A stretch of 64,000 nt of DNA, from contig NZ_CP079107.1 of assembly GCF_019285735.1 (NCBI RefSeq), positions 2,728,001 to 2,792,000 on the forward strand, read 5' to 3'. A program made the translations under genes and the position numbers. This stretch comes from Paeniglutamicibacter sp. Y32M11 (GTDB taxonomy: Bacteria; Actinomycetota; Actinomycetes; Actinomycetales; Micrococcaceae). Positions 60,236 to 64,000 of this stretch are shown piece after piece (position 1 is the first letter of the stretch; each line of letters opens with the position of its first letter). The notes beneath the pieces were generated by a model. That model made no database searches, was not told where the DNA came from, and worked only from the letters and a program-made list of their open reading frames with translations.

Positions 60236-61066
60236 TTAAGCCTGTCCTCCTTCTGCGGCTGCAACCGGAGCTGCCTCGGCAGCCGGAGCTGCTTCCGCTG
60301 CCGGTGCAGTGTTGCGGTCGTTACGACGACGGCGTTCGCCACCTTCGGGACGTCCAGCTGGACGTCCGCCCGGACGATCGCCGCGGCCACGGGCCGGAGC
60401 TGCTGCAGCCTGAGCTGCCAGTTCCTTCGAAGTTACGTCGCCCTTGTAGATCCAAACCTTCACGCCAATGCGGCCGAAGGTGGTCTTGGCTTCGAACTTG
60501 CCGTAGTCGATGTTCGCACGCAGGGTGTGCAACGGCACACGGCCTTCGCGGTAGAACTCCTTGCGGGACATTTCTGCACCGCCAAGACGACCGGAGCACT
60601 GAACGCGGATGCCCTTGGCACCTGCGCGCATTGCCGACTGCATAGCCTTCTTCATTGCGCGGCGGAAAGCCACACGTGAAGCAAGCTGCTCTGCAATGCC
60701 CTGGGCAACAAGCTGAGCTTCGATCTCGGGGTTCTTGACCTCGAGGATGTTCAGCTGAACCTGCTTGCCGGTGAGCTTTTCGAGCTCGCCACGGATGCGA
60801 TCGGCTTCGGCGCCGCGGCGACCGATAACGATGCCGGGACGTGCGGTGTGGATATCCACACGAACACGGTCACGGGTACGTTCGATCTCCACGCGAGCGA
60901 TGCCGGCGCGTTCCATGCCAACAGTCATCAGTTCGCGGATACGGATGTCTTCTTTTACGAAGTCCTTGTATCGCTGACCGACCTTGGTGCTGTCGGCGAA
61001 CCAGTGCGAAACATGGTCGGTAGTAATACCGAGTCGGAACCCATGCGGGTTAACCTTCTGTCCCAT
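60236..61066 (-). CDS. rpsC: 30S ribosomal protein S3
   Basis: S3 forms part of the mRNA entry. Of 276 residues, the core ([60 protein letters not shown]) ends near residue 215. The last ~60 residues are an Arg/Gly/Pro-rich then Ala/Glu-rich tail, seen in other actinobacteria. Its stop directly precedes rplP. Confidence 0.97.
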   Translation of the reverse strand: MGQKVNPHGFRLGITTDHVSHWFADSTKVGQRYKDFVKEDIRIRELMTVGMERAGIARVEIERTRDRVRVDIHTARPGIVIGRRGAEADRIRGELEKLTGKQVQLNILEVKNPEIEAQLVAQGIAEQLASRVAFRRAMKKAMQSAMRAGAKGIRVQCSGRLGGAEMSRKEFYREGRVPLHTLRANIDYGKFEAKTTFGRIGVKVWIYKGDVTSKELAAQAAAAPARGRGDRPGGRPAGRPEGGERRRRNDRNTAPAAEAAPAAEAAPVAAAEGGQA

Positions 61067-61432
61067 TTATTCTTCCCCACCCTTCTTAGGGGTTGCGACG
61101 ACCACAGTGATGTGGCTCGTGCGCTTCTTGATCTGGTATGCCCGACCCTGAGCACGCGGCTGGAACCGCTTCATGGTCGGACCCTCGTCAACAAACGCTT
61201 CGCTGATGAACAGCTCGTCTTCGTTGAACGCGACACCCTCGCGGTCTGCGGCGGCACGGGCGTTAGCCACTGCCGATGCTACAACCTTGAACACTGGCTC
61301 TGAAGCTGCCTGTGGGGCAAACTTCAGGATCGCCAGTGCTTCGTTCGTCTGCTTGCCACGAACAAGGTTGACGACGCGCCGGGCCTTCATAGGCGTCACG
61401 CGGATATGGCGCGCAATTGCCTTGGCTTCCAT
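61067..61432 (-). CDS. rplV: 50S ribosomal protein L22
   Basis: L22, whose loop lines the peptide exit tunnel. The 121 residues start [20 protein letters not shown] and include the tunnel-loop region [29 protein letters not shown] before the ATG at 61432 fixes the start; the frame runs 13 codons further. The stop directly precedes rpsC. Confidence 0.97.
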   Translation of the reverse strand: MEAKAIARHIRVTPMKARRVVNLVRGKQTNEALAILKFAPQAASEPVFKVVASAVANARAAADREGVAFNEDELFISEAFVDEGPTMKRFQPRAQGRAYQIKKRTSHITVVVATPKKGGEE

Positions 61433-61489
61433 TGCTTTCCTTCTCTCGTCTCTCGAAGAAGTGCTAAGCACTCGCTGAACCCTTGCGGG

Positions 61490-61771
61490 TTAGCGGCGCT
61501 TGCCCTTCTTGTCGTCCTTCACGTGGCTGCGGAACGTCCGGGTCGGGCTAAACTCGCCGAGCTTGTGCCCGACCATCGACTCGGTTACAAACACGGGGAT
61601 GTGCTTACGTCCGTCATGTACGGCGATCGTGTGCCCGAGCATGTCGGGGATGATCATCGAACGGCGGGACCACGTCTTAATGACGTTCTTGGTGCCCTTT
61701 TCGTTCTCAGCAGCGACCTTAACAAAAAGGTGCTGATCGACGAAGGGGCCTTTCTTCAGGCTGCGTGGCAT
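61490..61771 (-). CDS. rpsS: 30S ribosomal protein S19
   Basis: S19 of the 30S head. The 93 residues start [20 protein letters not shown] and include [20 protein letters not shown]. Between rplB and rplV. Confidence 0.98.
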   Translation of the reverse strand: MPRSLKKGPFVDQHLFVKVAAENEKGTKNVIKTWSRRSMIIPDMLGHTIAVHDGRKHIPVFVTESMVGHKLGEFSPTRTFRSHVKDDKKGKRR

Positions 61772-61783
61772 GTTTCCAGGCTC

Positions 61784-62623
61784 CTATCGCTTGTTCTTGC
61801 CGGTACGGCGACGGCGGACAATCAACTTGTCGCTGTCCTTGTTCGGACGACGAGTGCGTCCTTCGCGCTTGCCGTTCGGGTTGACCGGGTGACGGCCACC
61901 GGACGTCTTGCCTTCGCCACCACCATGCGGGTGATCAACGGGGTTCATGGCAACGCCACGCACGGTCGGGCGTACGCCCTTCCAGCGCATACGGCCGGCC
62001 TTTCCCCAGTTGATGTTCGACTGCTCGGCGTTTCCGACCTCGCCGACGGTTGCGCGGCAGCGCACGTCAACGTTGCGGATTTCGCCGGACGGCAAACGCA
62101 GCTGAGCGAAGCGACCCTCACGGGCCACCAGCTGAACCGAGGCACCTGCGGAACGAGCCATCTTGGCACCGCCACCGGGACGCAATTCCACGGCGTGGAT
62201 AACAGTACCCACTGGAATGTTGCGCAACGGAAGGTTGTTGCCAGGCTTGATGTCGGCGTTAGCGCCGGCTTCAATGGCATCGCCCTGGGCGAGCTTGTTC
62301 GGTGCAATGATGTAACGCTTGGTTCCATCAATGTAGTGAAGAAGCGCAATGCGGGCAGTACGGTTCGGGTCATACTCGATGTGAGCGACCTTCGCCGGCA
62401 CGCCGTCCTTGTCGTGACGACGGAAGTCGATCAGACGGTACTGGCGCTTGTGTCCGCCACCCTTGTGACGAGTGGTGATCTTACCGGTGTTGTTACGTCC
62501 GCCAGTTTTGTGCAACGGGCGAAGCAACGACTTTTCCGGAGTCGATCGCGTGATTTCTGCGAAGTCGGCTACGCTCGAGCCGCGAAGGCCCGGGGTAGTC
62601 GGCTTGTATTTACGGATTCCCAT
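61784..62623 (-). CDS. rplB: 50S ribosomal protein L2
   Basis: L2, needed for subunit joining and peptidyl transfer. The 279 residues start [20 protein letters not shown] and include [20 protein letters not shown] and the conserved catalytic-region [20 protein letters not shown] with its invariant histidine. 12 bases before rpsS. Confidence 0.98.
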   Translation of the reverse strand: MGIRKYKPTTPGLRGSSVADFAEITRSTPEKSLLRPLHKTGGRNNTGKITTRHKGGGHKRQYRLIDFRRHDKDGVPAKVAHIEYDPNRTARIALLHYIDGTKRYIIAPNKLAQGDAIEAGANADIKPGNNLPLRNIPVGTVIHAVELRPGGGAKMARSAGASVQLVAREGRFAQLRLPSGEIRNVDVRCRATVGEVGNAEQSNINWGKAGRMRWKGVRPTVRGVAMNPVDHPHGGGEGKTSGGRHPVNPNGKREGRTRRPNKDSDKLIVRRRRTGKNKR

Positions 62624-62653
62624 AGTTTAATTCCTCGTTAAAGTGGTCTCCGC

Positions 62654-62956
62654 TTAAGAAAGCGGACCGCCGAAGATGTCAATCGAGCCTTCCTTCAGGG
62701 AGACGATTGCACGCTTAGTAGCCTTGCGCGTCCCCCATCCGAATTTGGTGCGCTTGCGCTTGCCGGCACGATTGAGGGTGTTTACGGAATCAACCTTGAC
62801 CGAGAAGATGGCTTCCACGGCGTTCTTGATTTCCGTCTTGTTTGAACGCGGGTCAACGAGGAAGGTGTACTTACCTTCGTCGATCAGACCGTAGCTCTTT
62901 TCCGAGACGACGGGTGCAATGACCACGTCGTGCGGAGCCTTGGAGAAGTCGCTCAT
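62654..62956 (-). CDS. rplW: 50S ribosomal protein L23
   Basis: L23, docking site for trigger factor and SRP at the exit tunnel. The 100 residues include [20 protein letters not shown] and [20 protein letters not shown]. Its start overlaps the rplD stop by 4 bases. Confidence 0.97.
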   Translation of the reverse strand: MSDFSKAPHDVVIAPVVSEKSYGLIDEGKYTFLVDPRSNKTEIKNAVEAIFSVKVDSVNTLNRAGKRKRTKFGWGTRKATKRAIVSLKEGSIDIFGGPLS

Positions 62957-63555
62957 TTGGCTTCCTCTTTCTGGACCAGGGCATCAAAAGCGGCCTTGGT
63001 GAAGACAACGTCGTCGGAAACCAGCACATCGTAAGTGTTGAGCTGATCTACGTACAGAACGTGTACTTCAGCGAGGTTGCGTGCCGAAAGGGCTGCAACA
63101 TCGTTGGCGCGCTCGATGACTACGAGCAGGTTCTTGCGCTCGGAAAGAGCGCGCAGGGTAGCCATAGCTTCCTTGGTGGACGGCGCAGTGCCGGTAACCA
63201 GGGATTCAATGACGTGAACGCGGTTGTTGCGAGCGCGGTCAGACAGGGCGCCGCGCAATGCAGCAGCCTTCATCTTCTTGGGGGTGCGCTGGCTGTAATC
63301 GCGAGGTGTCGGTCCGTGGACAACGCCACCACCGGTCATGTGAGGAGCACGGATTGAACCCTGACGGGCGCGGCCGGTGCCCTTCTGTGCGAAAGGCTTA
63401 CGACCGGCACCGGAAACTTCGGCGCGGTTCTTGACCTTGTGCGTACCCTGACGAGCAGCTGCGAGCTGGGCCACAACGACCTGGTGCAGCAGCGGAACGT
63501 TAGTCTGAACGTCGAAGATCTCCGAAGGGAGTTCTACGTTAAGTGCCTTAGACAT
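62953..63555 (-). CDS. rplD: 50S ribosomal protein L4
   Basis: L4, part of the exit tunnel wall. The 200 residues contain the loop signature [34 protein letters not shown] and [20 protein letters not shown]. It lies four bases after rplC. In E. coli L4 autoregulates the S10 operon; no such site can be seen here because the leader is outside the window. Confidence 0.97.
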   Translation of the reverse strand: MSKALNVELPSEIFDVQTNVPLLHQVVVAQLAAARQGTHKVKNRAEVSGAGRKPFAQKGTGRARQGSIRAPHMTGGGVVHGPTPRDYSQRTPKKMKAAALRGALSDRARNNRVHVIESLVTGTAPSTKEAMATLRALSERKNLLVVIERANDVAALSARNLAEVHVLYVDQLNTYDVLVSDDVVFTKAAFDALVQKEEAK

Positions 63556-63559
63556 TTAG

Positions 63560-64000
63560 TTATGCTCCCTTCACAGCGGTGCGTACGAGAACGACGCGTC
63601 CGCGGGCGCCGGGAACGGCACCCTTGATCAGCAGGAGGTTCTTCTCTGCGTCCACAGCGTGAACCGTGAGGTTCTGCGTGGTGACGCGGTCAACACCCAT
63701 ACGACCAGCCATCTTCTGACCCTGGAACACGCGTCCCGGAGTCGAAGCGCCGCCGATGGAGCCCGGCTTACGGTGGTTCTTGTGAGCACCGTGCGATGCC
63801 GGAGCACCGTGGAAGCCGTGGCGCTTCATGACGCCAGCAAAGCCCTTACCCTTGGAAGTACCTACGACGTCGACCTTCTGGCCAGCGGCGAAGATTTCGA
63901 CGGAGAGTTCCTGGCCTGCGGCGTAGGACTCGGCGTCTGCAGTGCGCAGCTCAACAACGTGGCGGCGCGGGGTAACCCCTGCTGCCTCGAAGTGGCCGGC
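63560..64000 (-). CDS. rplC: 50S ribosomal protein L3 (5' part beyond window)
   Basis: The C-terminal 146 residues of L3; the gene enters from the right edge without its start. Visible hallmarks are [40 protein letters not shown] and the basic C-terminus. The Gln in the GQKMAG region is the methylated residue in enteric bacteria. rpsJ would be expected just outside. Confidence 0.96.
   Translation of the reverse strand, partial: AGHFEAAGVTPRRHVVELRTADAESYAAGQELSVEIFAAGQKVDVVGTSKGKGFAGVMKRHGFHGAPASHGAHKNHRKPGSIGGASTPGRVFQGQKMAGRMGVDRVTTQNLTVHAVDAEKNLLLIKGAVPGARGRVVLVRTAVKGA

Overview
The window is a high-GC actinobacterial chromosome segment, most likely from the Micrococcaceae (an Arthrobacter, Glutamicibacter or Paeniglutamicibacter relative). 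The evidence is the protein families and gene order: GuaB plus a GuaB3 paralogue, a second-type GroEL with a histidine-ending tail under a CIRCE operator, type I CoaA, an actinobacterial glutamate-cysteine ligase family member, GTG starts, and S5, S9, S3 and L17 with long actinobacterial extensions. No rRNA, tRNA, CRISPR array, insertion sequence or prophage gene was recognised. Nearly everything is chromosomal housekeeping.

Layout. 0-6 kb: an FmdB-type zinc ribbon protein, a CpaB-like SAF-domain protein, and on the minus strand a degenerate superfamily 1 helicase/nuclease-like protein with a small repeat-bearing partner. 5.9-19.6 kb: the guanine nucleotide genes guaA, guaB3 and guaB, interspersed with a DUF222/HNH endonuclease gene, a DUF3817-SURF1 pair, a PTS IIA-like protein, a BtrH-like protein, a methyltransferase, a DUF427 protein, a GNAT acetyltransferase and a VanZ-like protein. 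19.8-27.5 kb: envelope genes (Tat-exported glycosidase-like protein, OafA-type acyltransferase with SGNH domain, secreted SGNH hydrolase) flanking groES-groEL.

27.5-34.3 kb: a THUMP-like methyltransferase and a glutamate-cysteine ligase family gene on the plus strand, converging on the operon alr-tsaE-tsaB-rimI-tsaD (D-alanine supply, tRNA t6A synthesis and S18 acetylation). 34.3-43.5 kb: mscL, coaA, glmS, a DinB-like gene, acpS, nnr, ugd and glmM. GlmS and GlmM give two successive steps towards UDP-GlcNAc for peptidoglycan.

43.7-64 kb: the translation block, almost all on the minus strand. It comprises rplM-rpsI; infA-rpmJ-rpsM-rpsK-rpoA-rplQ-(truA); map; secY-adk; the spc-like run rplN-rplX-rplE-rpsH-rplF-rplR-rpsE-rpmD-rplO; and the S10-like run (rplC)-rplD-rplW-rplB-rpsS-rplV-rpsC-rplP-rpmC-rpsQ, which runs off the right edge inside rplC. 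Intrinsic-terminator-like hairpins cut this block into separate transcription units: after rpsQ, after the endonuclease/exonuclease/phosphatase (EEP) gene inserted between rpsQ and rplN, after rplO, after adk, after rplQ and after rpsI. rpsD and rpsN are missing from the places where many bacteria keep them.

No clearly new multi-gene system is evident. The best candidates for follow-up are the helicase-like protein whose ATPase and nuclease motifs both look eroded, the nested inverted repeat between rpsK and rpoA, the perfect hairpin between groES and groEL, the GuaB3 lacking the IMPDH catalytic cysteine, and the EEP-hydrolase insertion that splits the ribosomal protein cluster.
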